This document shows, piece by piece, positions 22,596 to 33,655 of a DNA stretch of 64,000 nucleotides. How positions within the stretch are numbered: position 1 is the stretch's first letter; each line of letters starts with the position of its first letter. Source of the DNA: Gracilaria gracilis (lineage: Eukaryota; Rhodophyta; Florideophyceae; Gracilariales; Gracilariaceae); assembly GCA_030374805.1 (NCBI GenBank), contig JARGSG010000224.1:186001-250000 (forward strand). The letters are read 5' to 3'. The position numbers and the translations under genes were made by a program. The notes beneath the pieces are model-generated. The model was not told the origin of the DNA. It searched no databases and was given only the letters and a program-made list of their open reading frames with translations.

Positions 22596-22997
22596 TTGAA
22601 AAAGCACTTCACTTTCCATGTAAGCTGTGATGCAAAACCAATTGGAACAATTCTTGTTCCAATCAATCTTGATGGCGTTCATTGGGGAGTGCTTATCGGT
22701 AAGCGCTTCTGTGGACCTCCACGTGCATTACGTGAGAGTCCTACTGTCTACTTTGGTGATACTTATCGATGGAACTGCCCTAAAGAACTTCTAAAATTCT
22801 TCAAGGAAGCTTTCGAATACAGTATTGAAGAAGGCTCTTCTGCTACGATTTCGAGCCGCAACTATATGCTTGAGGTTTTAGGATACAAACGCCAAGGCGA
22901 TGGCTATAGTTGCGGTTGCTACGTTATTCGATCTGCAACTGAGTTTGCTGCGGACACAGGGTTTGCGAAACACTGGAATGAGCCCACAGGCTTCTAA
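22596..22997 (+). CDS. Ulp1/SENP-like cysteine protease (C48) domain
   Basis: 133 residues from 22596, with the frame open upstream from about 22559 (EPSERQSFLKQL precedes). Catalytic residues of C48 proteases are all present: His29 in LDGVHWGVL, Asp55 in VYFGDTYRW, Gln100 in YKRQGDGYS, Cys106 in YSCGCYVIR. The family cleaves SUMO or related ubiquitin-like modifiers. No ATG is visible at the start, so a 5' exon (perhaps from ATG 22322) is likely or the N-terminus has decayed. It is the first gene after the left TIR of MULE-a and in the same direction as the transposase. Its function in transposons of this type is not established. The intact catalytic set suggests it was under selection recently. 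Confidence 0.75.
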   Translation: MKKHFTFHVSCDAKPIGTILVPINLDGVHWGVLIGKRFCGPPRALRESPTVYFGDTYRWNCPKELLKFFKEAFEYSIEEGSSATISSRNYMLEVLGYKRQGDGYSCGCYVIRSATEFAADTGFAKHWNEPTGF

Positions 22998-23006
22998 AGT
23001 CTACCG

Positions 23007-23699
23007 ATGGATGGCCATAAGGAGTCGTGTGCTGCAAATTGTTTTAGCGTCTCAGTTCTACAGAAAAGACCTCTTTCACGAGTTAATGGTGTCAGAGTAC
23101 CGTTTGAACTGCCGATTGGATTATTTAAGTGTCGAGAAGAAGGTAAAGGGCGTCTAAAGAAGATGAGAAGTCCAATTTTAAGAAGTGGTGATCTCAGCAT
23201 CGTTAGCCGAAAGCATATTCTAAGCGCTATTCAGCAGAGATTGCCAACTAGTACTAGAGGCCCCCAGCCAGCTACGCGCGCTTCGAGGTCGAGGACGGAC
23301 AACGATGACGGTGGTAACGATGACGGTGGTAATGATGAGGGTATTGATCAAGTGGAAGAGATGGCAACTATTGATACGGAGGATGTCAATACATTACAGA
23401 CAACAACGCAACAGGCAAATGACATGACTACGACATTAACCTCACGTACTGCACGTTTGCGGGCAAGGGTGCAGCATCTGAACTCCAACCTCCCCCCTCT
23501 TCCTGCCCGTTTATCAGAACGAAAGGTTAGGTTCTTTGACAGCATGTCGGTGGCTGTCTGGATTGTTAACACAGTGTTCCAGGCCGCTGTTGGAGACGTT
23601 GTGAACGCTGTCAAAGCTCTGAAACACAAGAATGCCGTCGTAGTTGAAGGTGGGGAATCGGGTTGTAGATTGCTTCAAAGCAATGCTGTTGTTACCTAG
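23007..23699 (+). CDS. Unknown MULE-a protein, low-complexity centre
   Basis: 230 codons starting 10 bp after the protease stop, in another frame, so it may be the C-terminal part of the same protein after a frameshift or intron. It contains a basic stretch (SRGPQPATRASRSR at about 82-94), a repeated Asp/Gly run NDDGGNDDGGNDEG and an amphipathic segment near 170-210. No domain is recognised. Composition and direction match the neighbouring MULE-a genes. Low confidence as an independent gene. Confidence 0.4.
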   Translation: MDGHKESCAANCFSVSVLQKRPLSRVNGVRVPFELPIGLFKCREEGKGRLKKMRSPILRSGDLSIVSRKHILSAIQQRLPTSTRGPQPATRASRSRTDNDDGGNDDGGNDEGIDQVEEMATIDTEDVNTLQTTTQQANDMTTTLTSRTARLRARVQHLNSNLPPLPARLSERKVRFFDSMSVAVWIVNTVFQAAVGDVVNAVKALKHKNAVVVEGGESGCRLLQSNAVVT

Positions 23700-23795
23700 A
23701 TTGTTAATTACGTCATCAATGACGCTGTAGCCAAGCATCACTTTAATATTGCGGCACGTGTTGAGAGCGAGGAAGCACATAAGCTGAGTACTTCT

Positions 23796-24185
23796 GTGGA
23801 AGAGAACTCTATAGCAATTGTAAAACAACAACTAAGTCCCGAAGGTGCTCAACTAACTGTGGAGGTTTCTGATTTCGTGTCCCTCATGGATTCCATTGCT
23901 CGTACGAAAAGTTACCTGTACACTTTGCACTACATGAGGTATGTTCAGTACCCGAAGAAAGGCTGTAACCGCCTTATTAATGCACGGTTACGGTGTCTAC
24001 GTCATAGCAATTATGCCGGTAGTTGCCCTTCGAACTTGATCATGTACCTCACCGATATTGACTCTCAATGGAAGGTATCTCTAAAATTCAATCATTTCCA
24101 TGGCCGCACCCATCCCACTGAGAAAACTATCTTGAACAGACGAGTATCTTTTAGGGAGTCAATGCGAAAACGGTTTCAAAAATGA
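23796..24185 (+). CDS. Zinc-finger protein resembling WRKY-GCM1/FAR1 DNA-binding domain
   Basis: 129 codons. The C-terminal half has Cys in RLRCLRHSNYAGSCPSN, then W in SQWKVSLKFNHFHGRTH, i.e. C-x9-C...W-x-V...H-x-H, the layout of WRKY-GCM1-type fingers (FAR1, FLYWCH) found at the N-terminus of many Mutator transposases. It lies between the Ulp1-like protease and the transposase, same strand. It is probably the DNA-binding N-terminus of the transposase gene, now separated by frame breaks, or a separate binding protein. Start codon is uncertain. Confidence 0.5.
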   Translation: MEENSIAIVKQQLSPEGAQLTVEVSDFVSLMDSIARTKSYLYTLHYMRYVQYPKKGCNRLINARLRCLRHSNYAGSCPSNLIMYLTDIDSQWKVSLKFNHFHGRTHPTEKTILNRRVSFRESMRKRFQK

Positions 24186-24248
24186 AAGGATCAAGTTCGC
24201 GAGAAGTCCGATAGGTTTTGGGAGGTACTGTGTATAAAATGCTTCGGT

Positions 24249-24689
24249 ATGGATGGCGTAGCTTCAGGACCCGAAAAGGGATCTAATGGAGTATTTGAAC
24301 CTCGTCCTTTCTTTACTTTACAAACCTCCAGGCAAGCTGGGGCTTCTGCCAGTATCTTCCCTCATGTACTTTTGCGCTTCAGTGCCACTCCGGCAGTAGA
24401 ACATAACTGTGTACCTTTGATACCTGGCACGCTACTGCGAACACCGCTTGCTAGCGAGAGGACATCTGTAGTTCCTTTATTTCTTGCTCCTAGCGTACAT
24501 GCCCAATCAAGATCCAATTGTATTGGAGATGTAAATTGGTTAGGTCTTTGCCCAGCGGGTGACGTCGGTGACGTCAGGAGTATGATCCACAACGACGTTA
24601 CGGACGTCTCAGGAGCTTTTTGGTGGAGACTTCTAATTTTATGGGTTCCGGTGGGAATAATCGGAAGGAAAGCTCACGCAAGAAACTAG
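24249..24689 (+). CDS. Hypothetical frame in MULE-a
   Basis: 146 codons, plus strand, between the zinc-finger frame and the transposase. No recognisable domain. The opposite strand is also open for part of the interval, so coding status is doubtful. It may be linker sequence of a decayed transposase precursor. Confidence 0.2.
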   Translation: MDGVASGPEKGSNGVFEPRPFFTLQTSRQAGASASIFPHVLLRFSATPAVEHNCVPLIPGTLLRTPLASERTSVVPLFLAPSVHAQSRSNCIGDVNWLGLCPAGDVGDVRSMIHNDVTDVSGAFWWRLLILWVPVGIIGRKAHARN

Positions 24690-24979
24690 TATTGCATTTC
24701 AGCCCGTTCGAACTGCAAGACATCAATTGTGCTTCATCTCAAAACGAGCACGGTGACTCTGTAATGAACGTCCATCCACACGAAGAACACGAGGGTGGTG
24801 TGGACTGTGGGAGAGGTACGGATTGTGGACAAGCTAATAGAGCAGGTTATGTTTTTCGATGATGATGAGAAGATGCCAACTAGACTTGGCCGAATTGAAT
24901 TGGACCAGAGTAGCACAGACTGCACTACCATGGAAACATCGAAAGGGACAAGGACAATGACAATTGTCTGCCTGGAGTT

Positions 24980-27611
24980 ATGGGTTTTGATGGACACCTT
25001 GTAACCGAAGAGTACCCAGTTGATGACTACTTCAAAGTGGCAGTCATTGCGTACTTCAGAAGCTTACCACGGAATATCTCTGGGCAAGACCTCATAGGGG
25101 AAGTTCGTTTTCTTGGCGAGAGCATGGGATACAATTTGACGTGCAGGACTTCCATCTTTATTGGCCATAAAGAAGTGAATTGGAGTACTGGGATGGCCGA
25201 CGATAGAAGGGTCCTTAAGAAGTGTATAATTAAATGTAAATGGAGAGAGAGGAAAAAAGGGCTTGTGAGTTCTCTCCAACTATTAAGACGTTGACTTCAG
25301 AGAGAGACGACGAAGGGAAGTCATATGAGGGGAACTTCCGGGATGCAAGACATTCTCATCCGCCTTCGTCAACCAGAGCCGGCATCAGGTTCTTGCCACC
25401 GAAGATTCGTAGGGAAGGCCTACGCATGACAAACCAGCTACATTTCTCACTTGCAGATACCATTGGGTATCTGCAGGACAAGTATGACATTGTCAGAAAC
25501 CCGAGATCTGTTCGTAAGATGATTGGGTATCGACGTGCTATTAGTCATCCGAAGGATCTTGAATGTACAAAGCCTTTGAAGGAGCTCGTCGCGTTGCACG
25601 AAGAAGACGTTCAAAGTAGATACTGTATCACTCATGACGAAAAAGGAAGAATGGTTTCCGCTTGTTGGGCATTTGCAGAATGGATAGAGGACTACAAAGC
25701 ATTTGGAATCGTGCCTGGTGTGTCTATTGATTGTAAGGCGGTCGCAAATCATTACGGGTTCCCAATCATAACTATCAACGGCCGTTCTAATGACGGCTTT
25801 GTTCTCACGTTTTTTATGGGCTTTGTAGGTGGTGAAGCGGAAGAGAACTTCAGGGATGTGCTATTCGGTTCAAATAATTTATCCCGGTCTCGCCAGCGAT
25901 TATTACAATGGACTAGAGTGCAGCTTGCATAGCTGCGGAAGAGACTTTGTTTGAGAAGTCGTTTATGGTACTTGACGAGTGGCACCGATACCAAAATCAA
26001 ATGAAGAACGCCACTGCCTGGTGCGCCAAAATTGCACGAATTAGTTGGTGCGATGAAATGTCCAGGGACCTTCTCAACGTACGACGATCGAAGACGCATT
26101 TTATTTTCGCAGAACGGCGCCACCAGTTCAAAGAGAGATACTTCAAGCCATTTACGAACAAGCTCCATGCTTGGAACACGTATATCTATGTGAACAGACC
26201 GCAGTTGCTCATTCAGTGCTTTTGCATCATTGCAGTCCCAAGGCGATACCTTTTCATAGGAACAGGTTACACCGAAGCCTCGAATTCGGGCTACAGTGTT
26301 TATGTTCTATCCAAAAAGGAGCCCTTTAGCGATATACCAAGAAAAATGTGGATGTTGACGCGCAAACGGGCAGAAGAACGCAAGGATGCACGAATACGTT
26401 CAATGTCACCTTTAAGCTCCCGATATCGGTCCATTCGCACTTGCATGCTCCGGCTTCCAAATGAGATCCTCGAGGAGCTTATTGCCGAATACACAAGCTA
26501 TTCATTGGCAAAGTTCAGAGAGATAAGCATTGAACCATTGAGAAAGTATGCTGTTTAGCGTGCGTTTGTTTCGGACCTGGAAGGAGTGCATTGGCCTGAG
26601 CTACAACTCTCAGAAGGCTGTGCCATCCATTCTGTAGCATGCTTTGATCTCACTTGAAGCTTCCATCTTATTAGCAAACTTGATTCAAGCAACCAATCTA
26701 CTCCAGCACCACCGACACAACTTCTAAGGGTTCTGTTTGCTCGGAAAGTAAGCGAGAGCGAAGATGGAGGAGAGAGCGAATTAATCGCACGATGTGATTG
26801 CAAGAAAACAGAATCAATGGGATTCTGTTTTCGTCACATTGTAAAGTATGCGTTTGCATACAATGATTCTGTTTTCACTGAACCTGATTTGAGAGGAATC
26901 ATGGATGATTATGTAGAAATCGAGAAATTATTTGACCCATATTGGCGCTCAAATGTTGACACCATTTCATTCCGAGAGGTCTGCGACATTCGCAAGATGT
27001 GCGGTGTCTTTGATATGAAATCCTTGAAGAAGAAAGTGGTTATGTGTTCTAGTGATTTGCACGATGTAGACATGGGTCTTCTTCTACATAAAACAACCGA
27101 AGAAAAAGTCAGGAAGCAAGTGCAGTGGTCGGATAATTACGCCATCTTCAATCAAGCGCATCGGTTACTTGAAGGACTAGGTCCTCTCGCCGTTGAGAAC
27201 TTTTGTGAGCTTCTGAAGGAAGCAAGGAAACGACTGAGTAGAGGAGAAATAGTTACAAAGACAATGGTTCAGGAGTTCCCGATGATTGTCAATAATGATC
27301 AGAACAAGAATAATCATACTCATATATCAGATGAAGACAATCATGTAGCACTACCTATGCTGCTTCCTCCAAATCCCTCAAGAGTTAAGATAGCGAAGAG
27401 GAAGAGAAGCTTCACAGAACAATTCAACACAAAGAAGAAATCGAAAATGAGCATGGCAAGCAAGAAGTCTACAACTTATGGTGGCTCCTTTAGCGATACG
27501 GCGACAGCATCTCAAGAAGGTGTCTTCAATGCATGTCCACGCATAAGTACGGAACAAATCCATGCTGCTCAAAGGATGGCTATTGACATAATTGAAAGTT
27601 TTCATAGTTAG
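24980..27611 (+). pseudogene. MULE transposase with SWIM zinc finger (MULE-a), frameshifted
   Basis: Pieces in order: N-terminal region (24980-25294: EEYPVDDYFKVAVIAYF, KCIIKCKWRERKKG), catalytic MULE domain (25240-25932 and 25947-26558: GIVPGVSIDCKAVANHYGFP with first Asp, FFMGFVGG, PAIITMD with second Asp, HQFKERYFKPF), and SWIM finger plus tail (about 26790-27611: CDCKKTESMGFCFRHIV). A frame change lies near 25870-25890, a TAG follows ITMD at about 25914, and a further shift separates 26558 from the SWIM part. The tail ends in a Lys-rich segment and a short helix. It is the cognate transposase of this element, related to the one in MULE-b but in better condition. Confidence 0.85.
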
Positions 27612-28143
27612 CATTGGGTTGGATAGATTTTGAACTGTATTATTGTTAGGTTAGATATCTTTCGAGGTGATGATTGCGATTAAGCCTCTGCCGACGTTAG
27701 AAGGATAAAAAAGATGAACAAGACCCCAATAGAATGAATGAAAGCCATGATCTCTCAAGCCCTCCTCTATTAACGAAGGCTTGGCGTGGGAAGGATTGAA
27801 TGAATGAATCTCGGTTCGCTTCCTACTTTCAGTGCTGGACCGTAGTACTGTACCTAGATGATGAGGTAAACGCTACCCAATCGCAATGATGAAAGGAGTC
27901 TCGAAGATTGAAATGAGGATGTTGATCTGTTTCTGGGAGAAGGCGAACTTTACCAGTTTCGCGCGAGAGTTGGTATAAATGGTTCGATGCGAGCAGATGA
28001 TGGGATGTCAAAGAAGAAATCTCAATCGCTGTTGCTATTAGAAAAGACACATTCGGATCTCTTCTTATAATGCAACTGATAGCAGAATGGACACACAGTT
28101 CTCAGCATTATCGTTGTTTAGCTCTTTCAGTCATGGTCTGCGG
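27612..28143. other. MULE-a spacer, no gene seen
   Basis: Non-coding interval between the transposase stop and the convergent minus-strand frames. No repeat or domain is recognised. Confidence 0.4.
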
Positions 28144-28859
28144 TCAACGTGCATCGCGTTTAGCAGCCTTCCTCGATTTGTCGTCCATTTCCAGTAACTG
28201 TTTCGTGTTCGTGTTTACTATTCTAGTTCGTGCCTTGTTCATCCTGCGATACGTCTGACTCATTTTGGGTCCGGCTATACACTGGTACATCGCAGTTCCT
28301 TCCACTTTTATGTCAAGCTTCTCTCCTGAGCGGCATCCGCTGGAGATCATAAGTCGCGGGTTCTCAAATTTTTGTGCTAGAAACGGTGCCATGCATACTA
28401 TATACATTCAAAGTACTGCACAAACTCGTCGTCTTCCAGCCGTGCTGTTTTCTTGAGCACCTGAATTTCAGACACCAGACAGTCCACTTCCTCCTGTGCC
28501 TGTTTCTGCAAACTTTCCACCGCGCGTTAAAGGTCGTTCACCTGCGAGCGCGGGCTCCCGTTCTCCATCTCCGTCATGGCCAGCTCACCCATTCGAGTTG
28601 AAAGCCCGTCACGTTCCTGAGCCGCATCAAATTCACAGCCCATCTGCGACTTGGCGCGCCTCTTTTTTCCTACGTTGCCCCACACCGCTTCTAGCCACGA
28701 CAGCGTGCGCGCCGAAATGCACGCAGACATGCGCCGCCGTGCGCCAGAGTGGTCAGTACGGAGCGCACACGACAGAGACGATGCTTCCGGCCGCCGATCC
28801 GGCGCGTGTGCCGTCGCTGACGCGGGCGACGCCGTCAGAGGAATGTTATTTGAATGCAA
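28144..28859 (-). CDS. Possible antisense gene of unknown function in MULE-a
   Basis: Minus-strand frames 28859-28527 and 28407-28144 are joined by a coiled-coil-like stretch (AVESLQKQAQEEVDCLVSE, about 28525-28470) and possibly by a short intron near 28400 (GTATATAG...CTAG). The last part contains QTYRRMNKARTRIVN and ends KAAKRDAR. Coding potential on the plus strand is weaker. It is convergent with the transposase, next to the right TIR, where MULEs often carry host-derived fragments. No family is recognised and the exon structure is a guess. Confidence 0.3.
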
Positions 28860-29186
28860 GCTGCAAGCACCAGACGCGGAGGAAAGCCGGTGGCGCTGAT
28901 GCGCTATTCATGTCTGCGGCGCTCCAGGCCTGTACGTGGGCATCAAGCTCTCGAAGGAGGCTTGCAGCGGCAATGCTTAGGACGACACCGGCGCGCTGAA
29001 GCGGTTAGAGAGAATTGTTGTGGAAGGGCTGGATGATGGCCTTCTTTTGCTTCCTGCTGCACGATGGAGAGCATTGACGATGATGTTGCTCTTAGGTGGT
29101 TTTCACGCGGTTCCGAGAAGCTACAGGGGTTACGGTTTGGGTTTGAAAAGCGCGCCAGTTTTCAAGACACGCGCGCCAGTTTTGAA

Positions 29187-29403
29187 GACACAGGCGACGA
29201 TTTGAGGTGAGTTTATTGGTACGGAAAATGATATGTCTGAGCCCATCGGTGCTATAGGCCTAGAGCCTGAGGGAGGGGGAGCGATTGGCAGGGAGAGGAT
29301 GGGCGTAGAAACGGCCATGGTGATGGGTCCCAATGTCTGAGCCTACGCTTCTGATTGGTTGTTAGTCTGACGTCGGCGACGTCGTGTCGATTGGGCACTT
29401 GCC
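29187..29403 (-). repeat. Right TIR of MULE-a (217 bp)
   Basis: Inverted copy of 21760-21976. Just inside it a 20 bp direct doublet (GCGCGCCAGTTTTSAAGACA) occurs twice at about 29151-29190. Confidence 0.9.
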
Positions 29404-29412
29404 CCTCGGTAG

Positions 29413-30331
29413 AGGAAACTAAACCAAGAACATCGGCAGTAGTCATCCGCGTCGAAAGTATTGCGAGCGGGTGCGCAGTGACTGATCCAATCATTCTGTT
29501 CTTTTCCAGATACTGGGATGTCGTGCCAAGGTTGGAAACCAATACATGGAACAAAACATCCGGTAAAATCTGCACAACGCCATTCGCAACGGCAAGTTGG
29601 CATCGCTGGTACAACGAGAATAAGGGCTGAATAACCCGAAGACCGTGTTGACGGGAACTGACTTTTACAATGACCTGGGATTCCGGCGGCATAGAAACCG
29701 ACTTCGCCACGCGAAGCTTCGTAGACTCTTGCGATGCGAGTCCCGGTTTTTGCGCAGCAGGCAGTGGGACCGGCTTCTTCGAAACGGATCTCAGAGGGCG
29801 GCGAAAAATCGGGATAGATGATCCGTCTTCCAATTCCACAAGCCTGAAATGGGGCCGGATTGCATCGAAAAACCTGTCGCAGTAATCACATCCAAGTATA
29901 ACTGGTGCAGCCAATGACCGACAAACAATCAAGTCGAGCTTCACCGTAGAGGTGCCCAGTCGTACGACCAAGTCGATTATTCCCACCGTTTTTAACAGGT
30001 TGTTGTTTGCGTCAGCGACTTCCGGGACCGTGTCAAGACGGATACGAGACCACAATTGCGGGGGCAGTAGAGATTTTACGATAAAGTTCGGGCTAGCACC
30101 TGTATGCTGGACAGTTAGAAATCTGACCAGAAACTGGGGGTTGAGGGCAAGAACAGCGTATACCTTATACTTAGGCTTAGCCATAACCATGATTCTATCC
30201 GGGATCCTGTTATTCTTTACCCGTATCCACGGTCGACGCAGAACACTCAAGTGTTCTGAATACGCGTCAGCGGTGTCACTACTTGATAGGATTTTCACCG
30301 GGGAGCGAGGCAAAGACGCCTCGGGTGTCAA
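29413..30331 (-). pseudogene. Aspartic protease region of element B (active site lost)
   Basis: Aligns throughout with the first 300 residues of the element A protease frame (VLRRPWIRVKNNR, LIVCRSLAAPVILGCDYCDR, ELEDGSSIPIFRRPLRS). The catalytic DTGA of retropepsins (LDTGAGPNF in element A) reads QHTGASPNF here, so the aspartate is His and the enzyme is dead. The frame runs into the right TIR of MULE-a, and the last 50 residues of the open frame are transposon sequence. Confidence 0.9.
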
Positions 30332-32520
30332 CAGCCTCTACTCTGAGGCCGCCTCTCCCTGAGGGGAGACTCTCTTCTTCAGTTTCCCTGATCTTCTGCT
30401 TGCGGCGGGATCTCAGGCTCTTCCACAAAAAGGGCTTGGGCTCCTCGATGAGTGTTCGCCACGCGAGTGGCGTTTGGACCAACAACCTGCGGAGCAGGGA
30501 CACCGATGTTGTCGGGGAAGGCCGCAATTGCGGAACCACATGCGAAAAGTCCATCTCGGCACGCAGAAACGACGCGGTCGGTACTGAGCGCTTCTTCTCT
30601 GGAGTCAGGGCCTCGTAGTTTACTACGGCTTGGCTAATTCTCCCGCTGAGAGGAGGCATTGCGGCGAAACGTGGCCATGCCTGTAACAGATGTGGCATAT
30701 CAGCCTTGTCGCTGCCCCTTGTGGGGTTCATCCCGAGCTTCGCCAAAAAGTACCGCAAGACGGGTATCCTTCCATCCAGGCCGTTGATGACGGAAAACTG
30801 CGTTCAAATACGGAATCCACGCCGCGGGGACGCGAGTACGGTCCGCATAGAAGAGCGGATCTTCTTGTGCGGTCGCGAAGGAAGTATCCGTCATGAACGG
30901 CAGTTCAGATGTAGGAACTGAGCCGACCTCATCGTGGGCCAAGTGCACCGTGTCGTATCCCTGTTGAGGGCGTACAGTCGCGACAAGCGACAAAGATGGA
31001 GAAAAGGCCTCCATCACCAACGCTTTAGCGGACTTAGACCTCTGAGGAGTGACACGGGCACGCAGTGCACCCCCTTCCGCGCGTGCGGCTTGGACCAGCT
31101 CAAGATAAGTTATCTTGGGCTTATCCTCCCGACGACGGCGACGAGTGTCTTGATGGCGCGATCGAGCTCATCAATAAACATCGTACAACGATCCCCAGCG
31201 GGATAGACATTACCACAGCGGTAGAAAGCCTTGTTATGGCACACCGAGCAATCGCTTTCGACCTCTCCGGAGCGCTGTCTGGTGTCCCTCAATGCGAGGA
31301 TCGCAAACTGAATGGCAGAATTCGTCGGGTATGACCTCAAGAAGTACTAGACGGCTTCCGGCCAGCACGTCACCCTTCCTTCGGAGGCCCTAGATGAAGC
31401 TCTTACAAAGTGAAATTGGTCTTCGGCCACTCCCCGTAAAAATTACGGCAACGTGACGTAGGCTTGTCCTTCGTTCAACCCGAGTAAATCGGCTTCCGCG
31501 ACAAAGCGGGCGAGGAAATCACAGCACCTGGTTCCTCAGCGAAAGTTGCATGCGCTTGATGCAATCTTTCATCTTGCCCTTTCCACGGGGTGTGCGATCC
31601 AGCGATGAATCTTCTAGCCAATAGTATCGGTACGAAAGTAATTTTCGGTACATTCTATTCCTAGGTTTCAATTCCCGGAGTCCGGAGTGCCTTCTGCCCT
31701 TAGTACGGGAGCGTAACATCCAGTGGGTAGCAGGCGACCGCTTGGAGTGAGAAGAGCGCCCACGGCGACCATTTTTTGACTCAGAATCGTTCGAGATAGA
31801 CCTGTTCGAGCTACTCGGGTGAGATTCCGACGAAATCGATGAATCCGAATCGTAGTATGGGCATTTGGGTTTCCGCCTGTGGCGGTCCTTGCCCTGCCCA
31901 GGGTGCTGTTCGCGTTGTGACACAGCAGCAACCGGATCATCCGGAGAAAGGCCACCCAGTAAGATGGTCTGCTCCAACGTTTCTAGGCGGGCGCGGACGC
32001 GATTGAAACGCTCCTTAATCTTTTCTACGACGGTGGTGGGCGAACCGAAACACTCCAACAATTTGTTGACATCAGACGGTAGAATACGGAGGTCTTCAGC
32101 AACTTCCTTCGCAGGGGCTCCCTCGGACACCTGACGGAGGGCGCGGAGCTCCCCTGCTAGGGTATTATGAGCGGAACGCAGAGTACGAACATGGCCCTCC
32201 AGGGAATTTCCCTGGGGGGTGTTGGCAGCCTCACGGCGAGGTAGGGATCTCGCAACAGCGGCGGCTGGCTGGAACGCCAGAGGCGGACCAGTAGCGACTG
32301 GGGCAAGTTCTTCAACGTGCCTAGAGCTGGCAAACGAGGCCAATGGAAGGTCCTGGGATTCCCGGTGTTGGCTCGAAGTCCTGGAAACGACCTTCCCGGA
32401 AAGGGTTGAACGTGCCCGAATCGGAACCTTTGAAATCACCCGACCATCTGAAACATCCCCACCATCATGGAAGCGGCGGGGAGTAACCACCGGTTCCGCC
32501 TCAGATGGCTTCCGAGACAT
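30279..32520 (-). pseudogene. gag: gag of element B (decayed)
   Basis: The N-terminal 333 codons (32520-31519) are open and include a Ser/Arg-rich region and ELKPRNRMYRKLLSYRYYW, matching ELKPTNLLYRKLLSYRYYR of element A Gag. The capsid part (about 31500-31020) is broken into frames (ILALRDTRQRSG, RCGNVYPAGDRCTMF). The zinc knuckle survives as CHICYRHGHVSPQC near 30690-30650 (CX2CX4HX4C), and the last part overlaps the protease start. Gag packages the element RNA in virus-like particles. Frameshifts in the capsid part inactivate it. Confidence 0.88.
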
Positions 32521-32613
32521 CGGTGAAACCGTTCAACGGGAAAACACGGAATCTACCGGAACAGATGTAGAAATCACCTCAAGAGAGAAAAAGGGCACAA
32601 ACAAAAGTGTAAC

Positions 32614-32632
32614 GTTCTGTGTCGGGAGAACA
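32614..32632 (-). other. Candidate primer binding site of element B
   Basis: TGTTCTCCCGACACAGAAC, 3 nt inside the 5' LTR; it matches TGGTCTCCCGACTTAGAAC of element A at 16 of 19 positions. The tRNA is not identified. Confidence 0.6.
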
Positions 32633-32635
32633 CTT

Positions 32636-33461
32636 TGTAGTGCAATGCCCGCAAGCGGGAAAACACCAGAAGACGTCCGGATCTCCCTCTCATGAGGCAA
32701 ACCCAGCAGTTAAGCCCTTCCAGGGATGAAACGACTGTATTGGGTGTAAGACCGAGGTCAATCCTTCACGACCAGCGTAGGAAGGTGAGACAAGAAGGTA
32801 CCCCGCGTAAGCGGCATGTGTTTGTTATCCTCCAAGGAGGCGAAAGGTCCACAGTGTGGCGAATGCGACGGGGTGCCAGCACAGGCCGCGGGTCGCGGGG
32901 AGCAACCCAAAGAAAAAGGGAAAAGGCGGAGGACTCACGAGAGTGACCAGTGAAAACTGCAAAGCCAGAGGACACCTTATATAAGGGCGAACACGACAAT
33001 AGTTGGTAAATATTCCCAGCAATGGGTTTGTTTAGGTGACGCAGGGGGATAGACAGCCCGTTAGCAACGGCGTATCCCTCTAAGCAAGAGTAGAATACGA
33101 ACGAAGGCAAAGAAGTCTAGAGCCAACCCTGGTTGGGGAGATTAACTGAGTGGGAGGGCCATGGCGCCCTGGCACTGTATAGTGTGTAGAAACCTCCCCA
33201 AATTAGACAAATCCTAACTAAAAAATATGTAAAGTACCAGCAATGATGTGCCAAACATCCCGTGCAACCGTGCCACACGTGTACCACTCATACCCGTATT
33301 GGGGCTGCAGAGCGAGAGCACGTGCACACACTGCACAACGTGTACACCACGTACACGGCGTTGCGGAAGATAAACCGCTTGTCGCGGTGGTAAGTATTGC
33401 TGCGCAAAAGCGGGAAAACGACTAAGTCGGTGAAGTATCCCCTGCAGGGCGTTGCACTACA
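32636..33461 (-). repeat. 5' LTR of element B
   Basis: 826 bp direct repeat of 14447-15271, TG...CA ends, followed by the 5 bp target copy TTCAT. Confidence 0.9.
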
Positions 33462-33655
33462 TTCATGAAAACGGAATCACCCTTCCCCTCTCATATTTTA
33501 TTTATCCACCAATCTTTCTAAGACTAGCCTTCTTGCGATACAGGTGCAACCAAATGAAAGAAATCGTACGCACTTCTGAAACACTTATTATGTCCCACCA
33601 TCCAGCGATGCAGAAAACGAAGTGCCACTTTCGCAAGGGAGCTCAAAATTACTAA

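Larger units (their letters stand above)
21760..29403 (+). mobile_element. Mutator-like element MULE-a with Ulp1 protease, nested in element B
   Basis: Ends are perfect-start inverted repeats GGCAAGTGCCCAATCGACAC running 217 bp (21760-21976 and 29187-29403). The flanks are CCTCGGTAT (21751-21759) and CCTCGGTAG (29404-29412), a 9 bp target duplication with one difference, the size typical of Mutator transposition. Joining the two flanks restores the element B protease frame, which proves the insertion. Inside, on the plus strand, are a Ulp1-like protease, unknown proteins, a zinc-finger protein and a MULE transposase with SWIM finger. Ulp1-type proteases are known cargo of some plant MULEs. 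Length 7644 bp. Confidence 0.95.
14447..33461 (-). mobile_element. Ty3/gypsy chromovirus, element B (old, twice interrupted)
   Basis: Two direct ~825 bp LTRs (14447-15271 and 32636-33461) begin TG and end CA. The flanks are ATCAT (14442-14446) and TTCAT (33462-33466), a 5 bp target duplication with one change. The order on the minus strand is 5' LTR, PBS, gag, protease, RT/RNaseH, integrase, chromodomain, PPT, 3' LTR. A MITE (21059-21507) and the 7.6 kb MULE-a (21760-29403) are inserted in the protease-RT region. Without them the element is about 10.9 kb, similar to element A. LTRs differ by dozens of substitutions (about 7-8 percent by eye), and all genes are broken, so it is much older than element A. 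Confidence 0.92.
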
